DNA from: Neoroseomonas marina
GTDB taxonomy: Bacteria > Pseudomonadota > Alphaproteobacteria > Acetobacterales > Acetobacteraceae
NCBI RefSeq assembly: GCF_012927745.1
Contig: NZ_JABBKX010000002.1
Coordinates: 597,999-661,998, forward strand
Direction of reading: 5' to 3'
DNA: 64,000 bases
A program made the translations under genes and the position numbers. Under the pieces are notes generated by a model. That model did not search any database. It was not told the DNA's origin and was given only the letters and a program-made list of their open reading frames with translations. This document shows positions 8,888-18,050 of the stretch, piece by piece (positions within the stretch are counted from its first letter, which is position 1; each line of letters begins with the position of its first letter).

Positions 8888-9610
8888 TCAGATGCGGAGG
8901 GTGCCGTTCTTCGCCGCGTCGTACCGCGCCGCGATCTTCTCCCAGCTCAGCACGTTCCACCACGCGGTCAGGTAGTCCGCCCGGCGGTTCTGGTAGCGCA
9001 GGTAATAGGCGTGTTCCCACACGTCGTTGCCCATCAGCACCCGCCCGCCATCCATCAGCGGCGTGTCCTGGTTGGGCTTCGACACCAGGGACAGGTTGCC
9101 CGCCGGCGTCACCGCCACGAACACCCAGCCAGACCCGAAGACGCGCGTGCCGGCCGTGTTGAAGTCAGTCCTGAACTTCTCCATCCCGCCGAGGTCGCGA
9201 TCGATCGCGGCCTTGAGGTCGCCGGTCGGCTCGCCGCCCTCGCCGCCCATGATCTCCCAGAACATGGAATGGTTCGCGTGGCCGCCGCCGTTGTTACGGA
9301 TGGCGGTGCGCACGGCCTCGGGCACCTGGGACAGGCGCATCAGGATCTCGTCCACCGGCATCTGCGCCAGCGCCGAGTGATCCTTCACCGCCGCATTGAG
9401 GTTCGCGACATAGGCCGCGTGGTGCCGGCCGTGATGGATTTCCATCGTCATGGCGTCGATGGCGCGTTCGTTCGCGTTGGGCGCATAGGGCAGGGCCGGC
9501 AGGGTGAAGGGGCCGGACGGCGCCTGGGCGGAGGCGGGGCGGCGGGTGGCCGCCATCGCGGCGAGGCCGGCGGCCCCGAACAGAAGACCGCGGCGGTGCA
9601 TCGTCGTCAT
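8888..9610 (-). CDS. Exported Fe/Mn superoxide dismutase
   Basis: The product (240 residues from ATG 9610) is an iron/manganese superoxide dismutase. Metal-ligand contexts are EIHHGRHH, NHSMFW and DVWEHAYYL, and GGGHANHS is more typical of Mn-type enzymes. Unusually for the family it carries an N-terminal export signal: MHRRGLLFGAAGLAAMA followed by ASAQAP, with paired arginines that suggest Tat export of a folded metalloenzyme. The exact ATG is uncertain (9616, 9610 or 9601); a CACGGGGA ribosome site favours 9610. It would remove superoxide in the periplasm. Confidence 0.93.
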   Translation of the reverse strand: MTTMHRRGLLFGAAGLAAMAATRRPASAQAPSGPFTLPALPYAPNANERAIDAMTMEIHHGRHHAAYVANLNAAVKDHSALAQMPVDEILMRLSQVPEAVRTAIRNNGGGHANHSMFWEIMGGEGGEPTGDLKAAIDRDLGGMEKFRTDFNTAGTRVFGSGWVFVAVTPAGNLSLVSKPNQDTPLMDGGRVLMGNDVWEHAYYLRYQNRRADYLTAWWNVLSWEKIAARYDAAKNGTLRI

Positions 9611-9703
9611 TGTCATTCCCCGTGAAGCTGGGCCACGGACAATGGAGCTTGGGCCGGGCTGCGGCAACCGCGGTCTGCCTCCGCCACGACCCCCGAAACG
9701 CGA

Positions 9704-9763
9704 CCGGCCCGCAGGCCCGGCCGGAGGCCCGCGAGGGCGTGTCCGGCCGGGCCTGCGGGCCGG
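9704..9763. terminator. 22-bp perfect inverted repeat
   Basis: Arms 9704-9725 and 9742-9763 are exact reverse complements, 22 bp each, with a 16-base loop. The element lies after the FYDLN-protein gene and about 95 bp before the sod start, both on the minus strand. It probably ends transcription of the first gene and isolates sod. No T tract follows. Confidence 0.55.
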
Positions 9764-9803
9764 CAGCGGCGGCGGGACCGCGACGCGGCCCCGCGAGGCT
9801 GGT

Positions 9804-10130
9804 TCAGCCTTCCTCGTCGCGGTCGGCTTCGACCTCGATGTCCTCGCCCAGGCTCTCGGCGTCGTCCTCGAGCTCCTCGGCGTCCTCGATCGCCTCGTCG
9901 CCCTCGACGTCCTCCACCTCCAGGTCCTCGGTCTCGGCCTCCGGACCCGCGGCGCGCTTCTTCAGCTTCTCGTCGGGGATCGGGGCGGCCGGGGCGCGGC
10001 GCAGGCGCGGCTGCTCGGCCGGCTGCTCGGTGCCGCACTTGGGGCAGACCGCTGGGGTGCGGGTCAGGTCGTAGAAACGCGTGCCGCACGCGACGCAGGT
10101 GCGCTTCAGGCCGAGTTCGGGCTTCGCCAT
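9804..10130 (-). CDS. TIGR02300 / FYDLN acid domain protein
   Basis: The 108-residue product matches the alphaproteobacterial FYDLN family. An N-terminal zinc-ribbon-like segment contains [11 protein letters not shown] and CPKCGTE (four cysteines). The second half is almost entirely Glu and Asp (for example [18 protein letters not shown]), giving a very acidic disordered tail. The function of the family is unknown. ATG 10130 gives the standard N-terminus [12 protein letters not shown]. It is divergent from aroA. Confidence 0.92.
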   Translation of the reverse strand: MAKPELGLKRTCVACGTRFYDLTRTPAVCPKCGTEQPAEQPRLRRAPAAPIPDEKLKKRAAGPEAETEDLEVEDVEGDEAIEDAEELEDDAESLGEDIEVEADRDEEG

Positions 10131-10237
10131 GGGTTCTGTCCGTCTCGCGCGCAGGGCCCCAAAGGGTCCACGCGCCGTCTGCAAAGGGTCGGGCGCATTG
10201 CCACGCGATGCCGGGCCATGTCAAACGCGGCCCCGCC

Positions 10238-11584
10238 ATGTCGCATCCCGATCCCCGGCCGCTCCGCGCCTCCGCACCCTCCGCCCCGCTCGCCGGCCGG
10301 CTCGGCGTGCCGGGGGACAAGTCGATCAGCCACCGCGCCCTGATGTTCGGCGCCGTCGCGGTCGGCACCACCGAAATCACCGGCCTGCTCGAGGGCGAGG
10401 ACGTGCTGCGCACCGCGGCCGCGATGCGCGCGCTCGGCGCGACGGTGGACAACACCGGCCCCGGCGCCTGGCGCGTGTCGGGCCGCGGCGTGGGCGGCCT
10501 GGTGGAACCGGCCGATGTGCTGGACATGGGCAATTCCGGCACCGCTGCGCGGCTGCTGCTCGGGCTGATCTCGGGCCACCCGCTCTTCGCCGTGATGACC
10601 GGCGATGCCTCCCTGCGCCGCCGCCCGATGAAGCGCGTGACCGACCCCCTGTCCGCCACCGGCGCGCAGTTCTGGACGCGGGAAGGCGGGCGCCTGCCGC
10701 TCGCCGTGCGCGGTGCGGCCGACCCGCTGCCGATCGACTACGTGCTGCCTGTCGCCTCGGCCCAGGTGAAGTCGGCCTGTCTGCTCGCCGGCCTCTGCGC
10801 CCCGGGGACCACCCGCGTGGTGGAGAAGGAGCCGACCCGCGACCACACCGAGAACATGCTGCGTCACTTCGGCGCGACCGTCTCGGTGGAGGACACGGCT
10901 GAAGGCCGGGTCATTCGCCTCGAAGGCCAGCCCGAGCTGGTCGCGGCGCCGGTGCTGGTCCCGGGCGATCCGTCCTCCGCCGCCTTCCCGGTCGTGGCGG
11001 CGCTGCTGGTGCCCGGATCGCGCGTCGTGGTCGAGAATGTCGGCCTGAACCCGTTGCGCACCGGTCTGTTCACCACGCTGCGCGAGATGGGCGCGGCGCT
11101 CCGCATCGAGAACGAACGGATCGCCGGCGGCGAGCCGGTGGGCGACATCGTCGCCGAGTACACCGAGCTGTCCGGCGTGACCGTTCCGCCGCACCGCGCG
11201 CCGTCGATGATCGACGAATACCCGGTCCTCGCGGTCGCAGCGGCCGCCGCGCGCGGGGTGACGCGCATGAAGGGCCTGGCGGAGCTCCGGGTGAAGGAAA
11301 GCGACCGCCTGGCCGCCACCGCCGCGCTGCTCGCGGTCAACGGCATCAAGGCGGAAATCGAGGGCGACGACCTGATCGTCCACGGCACCGGCGGCGCCAT
11401 CCCCGGCGGCGGCACGGTCGAGACCCACATGGACCATCGCATCGCCATGTCCGCCCTGGTCATGGGCCTCGCGGCCCGGAGCCCCGTGACGGCGGACGAC
11501 GCGGCCTTCATCGACACCTCCTTCCCGGGCTTCGCCACGCTGATGAACGGTCTGACCGCCGGCGCGCCGCTCGCCGCGCCGTGA
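10238..11584 (+). CDS. aroA: 3-phosphoshikimate 1-carboxyvinyltransferase (EPSP synthase), class II
   Basis: The 448-residue product carries the shikimate-phosphate/PEP site PGDKSISHR (Lys28, Ser29, Arg33) and GNSGTAARL near 99-106. It transfers enolpyruvyl from PEP to shikimate-3-phosphate in the chorismate pathway. Overall it resembles the Agrobacterium CP4 (class II) enzyme closely, including MSH at the start and GLLEGEDV. At the position of CP4 Ala100 this protein has Gly (GNSGT versus GNAAT). The stop overlaps the cmk start by 4 bp (GTGA), so aroA and cmk are translationally coupled. Confidence 0.97.
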   Translation: MSHPDPRPLRASAPSAPLAGRLGVPGDKSISHRALMFGAVAVGTTEITGLLEGEDVLRTAAAMRALGATVDNTGPGAWRVSGRGVGGLVEPADVLDMGNSGTAARLLLGLISGHPLFAVMTGDASLRRRPMKRVTDPLSATGAQFWTREGGRLPLAVRGAADPLPIDYVLPVASAQVKSACLLAGLCAPGTTRVVEKEPTRDHTENMLRHFGATVSVEDTAEGRVIRLEGQPELVAAPVLVPGDPSSAAFPVVAALLVPGSRVVVENVGLNPLRTGLFTTLREMGAALRIENERIAGGEPVGDIVAEYTELSGVTVPPHRAPSMIDEYPVLAVAAAAARGVTRMKGLAELRVKESDRLAATAALLAVNGIKAEIEGDDLIVHGTGGAIPGGGTVETHMDHRIAMSALVMGLAARSPVTADDAAFIDTSFPGFATLMNGLTAGAPLAAP

Positions 11585-12210
11585 CGGGCATCGTCGTCGC
11601 CGTCGACGGCCCCGCCGCGGCGGGCAAGGGCACCCTGGCCCGCCGCCTCGCCGCCGCGCTGAACCTGCCCTACCTGGACACCGGACTGCTCTATCGTGCC
11701 GTCGGTCGCCGCGTGCTCGATGCGGGCGCCGACCCGCGGGACGCCGCCCTCGCCGAGGCGGCCGCACGTGCCCTGACGCCTGCCGACCTCGACCGCACCG
11801 ACCTGCGCGGGCCGATGGCCGACATGGCTGCCAGCGCGGTCGCCGCGATCCCAGCCGTGCGCGCCGCGCTGCTCGATTTCCAGCGGAGCTTCGGCCGCGC
11901 GCGCGGCGCCGTCCTGGACGGGCGGGACATCGGCACCGTCGTCTTCCCCGAGGCGCGGGTGAAGCTCTACGTGACCGCCAGCGTCGAGGAACGCGCGCGC
12001 CGCCGGTTCCTCGAACTCCAGGGCCGCGGCGTCGCCGCCGACCTCAGCCAGGTCGAAGCCGAAATCCGCGGCCGCGACGCCCAGGACGCCAGCCGGCCTG
12101 TCGCCCCGCTGAAACCCGCCGCCGACGCGATCCTGCTCGACACGACGAACCTCGACGCGGAAGCGGCCTTCGCGGCCGCGCTGCACCTGGTGCGCGGCCG
12201 GCTCGGCTGA
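11581..12210 (+). CDS. cmk: Cytidylate kinase
   Basis: The 209-residue product starts at GTG 11581 and has the P-loop [10 protein letters not shown] near residue 10. It then has the CMP-kinase signatures [11 protein letters not shown] and [13 protein letters not shown]. It phosphorylates CMP and dCMP to the diphosphates for nucleotide recycling. The aroA-cmk order is common in proteobacteria, but rpsA, which usually follows, is absent: a convergent methyltransferase gene comes next. Confidence 0.96.
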   Translation: MTGIVVAVDGPAAAGKGTLARRLAAALNLPYLDTGLLYRAVGRRVLDAGADPRDAALAEAAARALTPADLDRTDLRGPMADMAASAVAAIPAVRAALLDFQRSFGRARGAVLDGRDIGTVVFPEARVKLYVTASVEERARRRFLELQGRGVAADLSQVEAEIRGRDAQDASRPVAPLKPAADAILLDTTNLDAEAAFAAALHLVRGRLG

Positions 12211-12254
12211 CGCAAGGCGGCGGAGAGCGCTGCCCTCGCCCGGACCCCTACCCG

Positions 12255-12322
12255 CCAGAGGCCGAAAGGCCTCTGGACACCAGGACTTGATCGCGGATTT
12301 CGGGGAGGGGCAAAGCCCCTCT
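12255..12322. terminator. Double-hairpin repeat between cmk and methyltransferase
   Basis: The first stem pairs 12255-12262 with 12269-12276 (8 bp, CGAAAG loop). The second pairs 12305-12311 with 12315-12321 (7 bp, AAA loop). They sit between convergent genes and match the two-stem family seen at 43-95 and 51720-51816, in the opposite orientation to the copy at 43-95. Confidence 0.6.
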
Positions 12323-12336
12323 CCGCGACCACCCCG

Positions 12337-13578
12337 TCACCGCGCCTTCAGCAGCATCCGGTTCACCCGTTCCAGCGCGGCGGCGGTCGCCGCGTAGTCG
12401 CGGGCGAAGGCGTCGGGGGCGATGCCGAGTTCGGTCAGTTCGTCGCGGATGTCGCCCATGGTGCGGGTGCCGTCGATGCGCGCGACGATGGCGCTGCCGA
12501 GGCGCGGCAGGGTGATGGGCACGGTCAGGCCGTCGGCCGACACGCGCAGCACGCCGTCGCGCGGGATCTGGGCGGCGAGTTTCGGGCCTTCGAGTTCCCG
12601 CAGGATGGGAATGCTGTCGGGGTCGTCCCAGGCGGGCGGGGGCGGGGCCTCGCCCTTGCGGACGCAGTACGCGACATGGATGCCCATGTTGCCGGCGGCC
12701 GCTTCGGCGAGGGCCGCACGTTCGATGAAGGACAGGCGGGCGGTACGTTCGCGCAGCCGGGGGTCCGAGAGGAAGCTGTCGGGATCGTAGCGGAAGGGTT
12801 CCACCAGGCAGCGGATCTCGAGCCCGGCGGCGTCGATCAGGGCGGCGAGGGCGGGAACGGTGAAGGCGACGTCGCGAGGGTTCAGCAGCAGGTCGTAGAT
12901 GCCGGCGTCGCCCCCCTTCACGTGATCGGTGATCCAGGGGTTGCGGCGCAGCCAGGCGGTTTCCGGCATCTGGCGCCACAGGCGCTTGGCGATGTCGACC
13001 CGCTGGGGCGGCGCTTCGCCGGGTGGGGCGAGCAGCCGCAGCGCGTCCTGCATCATGTAGACCCCGGTCCGCCCGTGCGGGGCATAGACCATCAGGCCGA
13101 GGCCGCCACCGGGCGCGAGGACGGAAACGAGGGCGCGCAGGCCGTCCAGCGGGTCGGGCAGGTGATGCAGCACCCCGCAGCAGTCGATGTAGTCGAAAGG
13201 CCCCAGGCCCGATCCGGGGAGGTCGAGGATCGAGGCTTCGCGGAAGATCACGTTGCCGAGGTTGCGCGCCGCGACGCGGGCTTCCGCGATTTTTCGTGCG
13301 GAACCGGAGCGATCGAGCCAGGTCACGTCCCCCGCCCGTCCCGCCGTCGTCATCTGCTGGGCCAGCATCACGGTCGCGTCACCGGACCCGCCCCCGGCCA
13401 CCAGGGCCCGCAGCGGCGCCACGGCCGGCCGGCGGCCGGCGAAGATCCAGTGGTCGACCTCCCGCAGATGGCTGGGGCTGCCCACGATCAGGCGCCGGGC
13501 TTCGTCCCGTGGATCCCGCTGGGGATAAGGGTAGGATTCGTACTGTTCGGCCAGGGCGGCGTCGGCGGCGTCCGTCAT
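12337..13578 (-). CDS. Class I SAM-dependent methyltransferase with extra C-terminal domain
   Basis: The 413-residue product has a SAM-binding Rossmann core: motif I LVAGGGSGDATVML, an acidic residue after the second strand (TWLDRSG), and FDYIDCCGVLHHLPDP as motif IV. It therefore transfers a methyl group from SAM, but the acceptor is unknown. The last 80 or so residues form a separate small domain (GTRTMGDIRDELTELG) that resembles PqqD-like or regulatory winged-helix domains. It begins with AEQYESYPYPQRDP, an N-terminus seen in a family of proteobacterial methyltransferases. It is convergent with cmk and divergent from the IalB gene. Confidence 0.85.
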   Translation of the reverse strand: MTDAADAALAEQYESYPYPQRDPRDEARRLIVGSPSHLREVDHWIFAGRRPAVAPLRALVAGGGSGDATVMLAQQMTTAGRAGDVTWLDRSGSARKIAEARVAARNLGNVIFREASILDLPGSGLGPFDYIDCCGVLHHLPDPLDGLRALVSVLAPGGGLGLMVYAPHGRTGVYMMQDALRLLAPPGEAPPQRVDIAKRLWRQMPETAWLRRNPWITDHVKGGDAGIYDLLLNPRDVAFTVPALAALIDAAGLEIRCLVEPFRYDPDSFLSDPRLRERTARLSFIERAALAEAAAGNMGIHVAYCVRKGEAPPPPAWDDPDSIPILRELEGPKLAAQIPRDGVLRVSADGLTVPITLPRLGSAIVARIDGTRTMGDIRDELTELGIAPDAFARDYAATAAALERVNRMLLKAR

Positions 13579-13664
13579 GGGGGCCTCTCTACCGCCGGGA
13601 TGGGGGACAGGACCAGCAGCCCCGCGGTTGCCCCGGCGGCCCCGGCTTCGTATCTAAGGATGCC

Positions 13665-14174
13665 ATGCGAGCCGTATTCCTCACCGCCGCCCTGGCGGCC
13701 CTCGTCGCCGTGCCGGCCATCGCGCAGCAGCGCGCCCAGCAGGGCCCGCAGCGGCTCGGGGATTTCCAGGACTGGACCGCCGCGGTCCACCATGAGGGTG
13801 GCCAGAAGGTCTGCTACGCCTTCACCCGGGCGTCGCGCACCGATCCGCAACGGGAAGGCGTGATCCTGACGGTCACGCATCGGGCGCAAAGCCGCGACCA
13901 GGTGGCCCTGTCGGCCCGGTATTCCTATCCGCGGAACGCCGCGGTGGTCCTGGCCGTGGGGCAAACCCAGCTGCAGTTCTACACCAACGCCGATTCGGCC
14001 TTCGCGCGGGATGGCCGGGCCGCGGTCGCGGCCTTCCGCAGCGGCGCGAACGCGACCGCCCGCGGGCCGCGCGCCGGCGGCCGCGGCACGGCGACCGACA
14101 CCTTCAGCCTGTCCGGCTTCTCCTCCGCATACGACGCCATCAGCCGCGAGTGCCCGGCCCCCGGCCGCCGATGA
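13665..14174 (+). CDS. Invasion-associated locus B (IalB) family exported protein
   Basis: The 169-residue product has a signal peptide ([21 protein letters not shown]). The mature domain is IalB-like: [21 protein letters not shown], then a conserved beta-rich middle and a C-terminal segment with Cys near the end, likely disulfide-linked to the Cys of VCYAF. IalB proteins are small periplasmic or envelope proteins named after a Bartonella invasion locus, but they are widespread in non-pathogens. ATG 13665 follows AAGGA. The stop overlaps the rlmN start (ATGA), a pairing seen across alphaproteobacteria. Confidence 0.85.
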   Translation: MRAVFLTAALAALVAVPAIAQQRAQQGPQRLGDFQDWTAAVHHEGGQKVCYAFTRASRTDPQREGVILTVTHRAQSRDQVALSARYSYPRNAAVVLAVGQTQLQFYTNADSAFARDGRAAVAAFRSGANATARGPRAGGRGTATDTFSLSGFSSAYDAISRECPAPGRR

Positions 14175-15352
14175 GCGAGGCGGCCACCACCGACGGGCTG
14201 GCCGAGGCGGAACGCGCACGAATCCTCGCCAAGGCGGCGATCTTCGCGCCGCCGCCGGCGACGCTGGCCGATGGACGCCGCGACCTGGTGGGCCTGTCGC
14301 GCGAGGAACTCGCCGCCGAGATGGCCGCGATCGGGGAGAAGCCCTTCCGCGCCAAGCAGCTCTGGCACTGGATCTACCACCAGGGCGAGACCGACTTCGC
14401 GAAGATGACGACCATCGCGAAGCCGATGCAGGCGAAGCTCGCCGAACGCTTCGTGGTCGGTCGGCCGGGTGTGGCGACGCAGCAGGACAGCGCGGATTCG
14501 ACCCGGAAATGGGTCTTCGCCTTCCGCGACGACCAGCGGGTGGAGACGGTCTACATCCCCTCGGCCGACGAGGACCGCGGCGCGGTCTGCATCTCGACCC
14601 AGGTCGGTTGCACGCTGTCCTGCCGGTTCTGCCATACCGGCACGCAGAAGCTGGTGCGCAACCTGGGCGCGGCGGAGATCGTCGGCCAGTTCATGGCGGC
14701 GCGGGATTCCTACGGCGAATGGCCGTCCCCCAAGGACGGCACGGCGCGCCACCTGTCCAACATCGTCGTGATGGGCATGGGCGAGCCGCTCTACAATTAC
14801 GAGAACGTCGCCAAGGCCCTGAAGATCGTGATGGACCACGAGGGCATCGGGCTCTCGCGCCGCCGCATCACGCTGTCCACCTCGGGCGTCGTGCCGATGA
14901 TGGACCGCTGCGGGGCGGAGCTCGGCGTGGGCCTTGCGGTGTCGCTGCACGCGGTGACGAACGAGCTGCGCGACGAGATCGTGCCGCTGAACCGCAAGTA
15001 TCCGATCGAGGAGCTGATGGCGGCCTGCCGGCGCTATCCCGGCGCGTCCAACGCGCGGCGCATCACCTTCGAATACGTCATGCTGCGCGGGGTGAACGAC
15101 AGCGAGGCCGAGGCGCGCGAGCTGGTGCGCCTGATCAAGGGCTTGCCGGCCAAGGTGAACCTGATCCCGTTCAACCCCTGGCCGGGCAGCCCGTACAAGA
15201 CGTCCACGAGCGAGGCGATCCAGCGCTTCGCGCAGATCGTGAACGACGCCGGCTATGCGAGCCCGATCCGCCGGCCGCGCGGGCGGGACATCCTCGCGGC
15301 CTGCGGGCAGCTCAAGACCGAGAGCGAGCGGAAGAAGCGCGACGCGGCGTGA
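14171..15352 (+). CDS. rlmN: Dual-specificity 23S rRNA/tRNA adenine-C2 methyltransferase RlmN
   Basis: The 393-residue product is a radical-SAM enzyme with the cluster motif CxxxCxxC at Cys147, Cys151 and Cys154. It methylates C2 of A2503 in 23S rRNA and A37 in some tRNAs. The C-terminal ACGQL segment carries the second catalytic cysteine, which forms the transient methyl-RNA link. ATG 14171 overlaps the upstream stop by 4 bp. The N-terminus is about 20 residues longer than many homologues. Confidence 0.97.
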   Translation: MSEAATTDGLAEAERARILAKAAIFAPPPATLADGRRDLVGLSREELAAEMAAIGEKPFRAKQLWHWIYHQGETDFAKMTTIAKPMQAKLAERFVVGRPGVATQQDSADSTRKWVFAFRDDQRVETVYIPSADEDRGAVCISTQVGCTLSCRFCHTGTQKLVRNLGAAEIVGQFMAARDSYGEWPSPKDGTARHLSNIVVMGMGEPLYNYENVAKALKIVMDHEGIGLSRRRITLSTSGVVPMMDRCGAELGVGLAVSLHAVTNELRDEIVPLNRKYPIEELMAACRRYPGASNARRITFEYVMLRGVNDSEAEARELVRLIKGLPAKVNLIPFNPWPGSPYKTSTSEAIQRFAQIVNDAGYASPIRRPRGRDILAACGQLKTESERKKRDAA

Positions 15353-15365
15353 GGCAGGGCGGCGG

Positions 15366-16385
15366 TCAGCGCCACAGGCCCCGCGCCTCGAGCCAGTCCT
15401 GCACCAGCGCCGCCACCGCATCCGAATTGCGGTCCATCATTACCATGTGGCTGTTGCCGCGGATGCCGCGGGCGGGAAGGTCGACATCCTCGACGCTTCC
15501 GCCGGCGGCGCGCACCGCGTCGGAGAAGGCGCGCGCGTTGCGGCGGATCACCGACCAGCGGGGGTCGGCGTCCACGTAGTCGCCATAGACCAGCAGGGTC
15601 GGGACCTCCCGCAGCTTCGCGGCCTCCGCGGTGAGGCCGGTGCCGGCGGGCTCGACGAGGACCAGCGCGCGGAACAGGTCGGGCCGCCGCTGCGCCACCT
15701 GCCAGGCGAAGGCGCCGCCCTGGGAATGGGCGATCACCACCGAGGGCCCGACGCGCTCGAGCAGCGCGACATACGCCGCGATCACGTCGTCATCGGTGCC
15801 GAGGTAGCGCGCCACAACCTGGCGCATGAAGGCGAGATACGGCTCGCGCTCGGCGGGGAACTGGTTGCCCGGCAGCACCGACCCCCGCGCGAAGGAACCT
15901 GGGCCGTCGCCGATGCGGAAGCGCTCCCAGGGGTTCACGGTCGGCAGGTGGATGGCCTGGCCGTAGATCTCGGGTGACATCGCCGCACCGCTGCGGCCGC
16001 GCTCGACGGCGTCGGTGACGTAGGTCGCCCACCCGCGGCGGAGGAAGAAGTGCTCCCAGCCCTCGCGCCCGTCCGGCGTCGTCTCCCAGGTCACGCCGGT
16101 CAGGTAGGCGCCGTGCCAGAGCATCAACGGCGCCGCCCCGCGCTGCGGCGAGGGCACCATGAAGCGGGCATACATCTGCCCGACCATGTAGGTGCCGTTG
16201 GGATCGATGCGCAGCGGCGCGCCGCCGACGGTCGGCGTGTATTCGACGATGGGCTTGCCCGTGACCTCGACAAGCCGGCCGCCGACATGGAACGAGCCGA
16301 ACCGTTCGATCGTCAGGGGCTGGGCGGCAGCCAGGCCAGCCCAGAGCGCGGCGACGAACCCCGCGATGACGTGGCGCAGGCGCAT
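15366..16385 (-). CDS. Secreted alpha/beta hydrolase
   Basis: The 339-residue product has a signal peptide (IAGFVAALWAGLAAAQ) and an alpha/beta-hydrolase fold. The nucleophile elbow is AHSQGGAF, the oxyanion region is WHGAYLTG, and a late Asp and His (VYGDYVDAD, GNSHMVM) complete a plausible triad. Related proteins are annotated as esterases or lipases; the natural substrate is unknown. It is convergent with rlmN (13 bp) and ends 118 bp from the ahcY terminator region. Confidence 0.85.
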   Translation of the reverse strand: MRLRHVIAGFVAALWAGLAAAQPLTIERFGSFHVGGRLVEVTGKPIVEYTPTVGGAPLRIDPNGTYMVGQMYARFMVPSPQRGAAPLMLWHGAYLTGVTWETTPDGREGWEHFFLRRGWATYVTDAVERGRSGAAMSPEIYGQAIHLPTVNPWERFRIGDGPGSFARGSVLPGNQFPAEREPYLAFMRQVVARYLGTDDDVIAAYVALLERVGPSVVIAHSQGGAFAWQVAQRRPDLFRALVLVEPAGTGLTAEAAKLREVPTLLVYGDYVDADPRWSVIRRNARAFSDAVRAAGGSVEDVDLPARGIRGNSHMVMMDRNSDAVAALVQDWLEARGLWR

Positions 16386-16473
16386 GTTTCCGTCCCTGGT
16401 TCCTTGCCGGAGAGCGTGGCGCCGGTGGTGCGCCCTGGCAAGGTCCCAAAGGACAGGCTTATGGCCTATGGGG

Positions 16474-16498
16474 GCGGGGCGGCGCGCGGCCGCCCCGC
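16474..16498 (-). terminator. GC-rich hairpin after ahcY
   Basis: A 10-bp perfect stem (16474-16483 with 16489-16498) with a GCGCG loop lies just beyond the ahcY stop codon in its reading direction. No T tract follows. It probably terminates ahcY transcription. Confidence 0.55.
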
Positions 16499-16503
16499 GC
16501 CGG

Positions 16504-17898
16504 TCAGTAGCGGTACTGCTCCGCCTTGAACGGCCCCTGCGGCGAGACGCCGATGTAGTCCGCCTGCGCCTTGGACATCTTGGTCAGCGTCGCGCCGACC
16601 TTCGCGAGGTGCAGCGAGGCCACCTTCTCGTCGAGGTGCTTCGGCAGCACGTAGACCTTCTTCTCGTACTTGCCCGGGTTCGTCCAAAGCTCGATCTGCG
16701 CAAGCGTCTGGTTGGTGAAGGACGCCGACATCACGAAGGACGGATGCCCCGTCGCGTTGCCGAGGTTCACCAGGCGCCCTTCGGAGAGCAGGATGATGCG
16801 CTTGCCGTCGGGGAACTCGACCTCGTCCACCTGCGGCTTCACGTTGTCCCACTTGAAGTTGCGCAGGCCGGCGACCTGGATCTCGGAATCGAAGTGGCCG
16901 ATGTTGCACACGATCGCGCGGTGCTTCATCGCGCGCATGTGGTCCACGGTGATGACGTCGACATTGCCGGTGGCGGTGACGAAGATGTCCGCGGCGGGCG
17001 CGGCCTGTTCCATCGTCACGACCTGGTAGCCTTCCATCGCCGCCTGCAGGGCGCAGATCGGGTCGACCTCGCTGACCATGACGCGGCAGCCGGCTTGGCG
17101 CAGCGAGGCGGCGGACCCCTTGCCCACGTCGCCGAAGCCGCAGACCATCGCGACCTTGCCGGCCATCATCACGTCGGTACCGCGGCGGATCGCGTCCACC
17201 AGCGATTCACGGCAGCCATAGAGGTTGTCGAACTTCGACTTGGTGACGCTGTCGTTCACGTTGATGGCGGGGAAGAGCAGCTTGCCCTCCTTCGCCATGT
17301 TGTACAGGCGGTGGACGCCCGTCGTCGTCTCCTCGGACACGCCGACGATGTTCTTCGCCAGCGTCGCGAACCAGCCCGGCTTGGTCTTCAGGCAGTCCTT
17401 GATCAGCGCGAAGAAGACTTCCTCTTCCTCGTTCGTCGGCTTGTCGAGGAAGGCGGTGTCGCCGTTCTCGGCGCGCAGGCCGTAATGGACCAGCAGCGTC
17501 ATGTCGCCGCCGTCGTCGAGCAGCACGTTCGGCGTGCCGCCATCGCCCCATTCCAGCGTGCGCTTCACGTACTGCCAGTATTCGGGAAGCGTCTCGCCCT
17601 TCACGGCGAAGACCGGCGTGCCGGTCGCCGCGATGGCGGCCGCGGCGTGGTCCTGGGTCGAGAAGATGTTGCACGACGACCAGCGAACATCGGCGCCGAG
17701 GGCCTTCAGCGTCTCGATCAGCACGGCGGTCTGGATGGTCATGTGCAGGCAGCCGGCGATGCGCGCGCCCTTGAGCGGCTGCTGCTTGCCGTATTCGGCG
17801 CGGGTCGCCATCAGGCCGGGCATCTCGTCCTCGGCCATCAAGATCTCCTTGCGGCCCCAATCGGCCAGGGAGAGGTCCTTCACGACATAGTCGGCCAT
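16504..17898 (-). CDS. ahcY: Adenosylhomocysteinase
   Basis: The 464-residue product splits S-adenosylhomocysteine into adenosine and homocysteine, removing the inhibitor left by methyltransferases. It has the N-terminal substrate motif [13 protein letters not shown], the NAD-binding loop [10 protein letters not shown], and the C-terminal KAEQYRY that completes the NAD site of the neighbouring subunit. Length is typical of the bacterial/plant type with an insert. It is a single-gene unit, preceded by an 18-bp near-palindrome that is probably an operator. Confidence 0.98.
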   Translation of the reverse strand: MADYVVKDLSLADWGRKEILMAEDEMPGLMATRAEYGKQQPLKGARIAGCLHMTIQTAVLIETLKALGADVRWSSCNIFSTQDHAAAAIAATGTPVFAVKGETLPEYWQYVKRTLEWGDGGTPNVLLDDGGDMTLLVHYGLRAENGDTAFLDKPTNEEEEVFFALIKDCLKTKPGWFATLAKNIVGVSEETTTGVHRLYNMAKEGKLLFPAINVNDSVTKSKFDNLYGCRESLVDAIRRGTDVMMAGKVAMVCGFGDVGKGSAASLRQAGCRVMVSEVDPICALQAAMEGYQVVTMEQAAPAADIFVTATGNVDVITVDHMRAMKHRAIVCNIGHFDSEIQVAGLRNFKWDNVKPQVDEVEFPDGKRIILLSEGRLVNLGNATGHPSFVMSASFTNQTLAQIELWTNPGKYEKKVYVLPKHLDEKVASLHLAKVGATLTKMSKAQADYIGVSPQGPFKAEQYRY

Positions 17899-17981
17899 GC
17901 GCGCTGTCTCGCTTCTTCGGTCTTCGGGTGTGGCGGGCCGGTAGCACGCCCGGATCAGCGAGGCCAGAGCGGACCATCACT

Positions 17982-17999
17982 CATAAGGATATCTTTATG
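17982..17999. promoter_or_regulatory. 18-bp near-perfect palindrome upstream of ahcY
   Basis: CATAAGGATATCTTTATG is symmetric except for one base pair and forms an AT-rich island in GC-rich sequence, 84 bp upstream of ahcY and 51 bp upstream of the divergent addA. It looks like a dimeric repressor site. A methyl-cycle regulator of the ArsR type (SahR-like) is a plausible binder because such regulators control ahcY and met genes in other proteobacteria. That link is inference. Confidence 0.55.
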
Positions 18000-18050
18000 C
18001 GATCACCGGCCATGCCTCCGACTCCGAGGCCGAGGTAGGATGGGGCGCCG

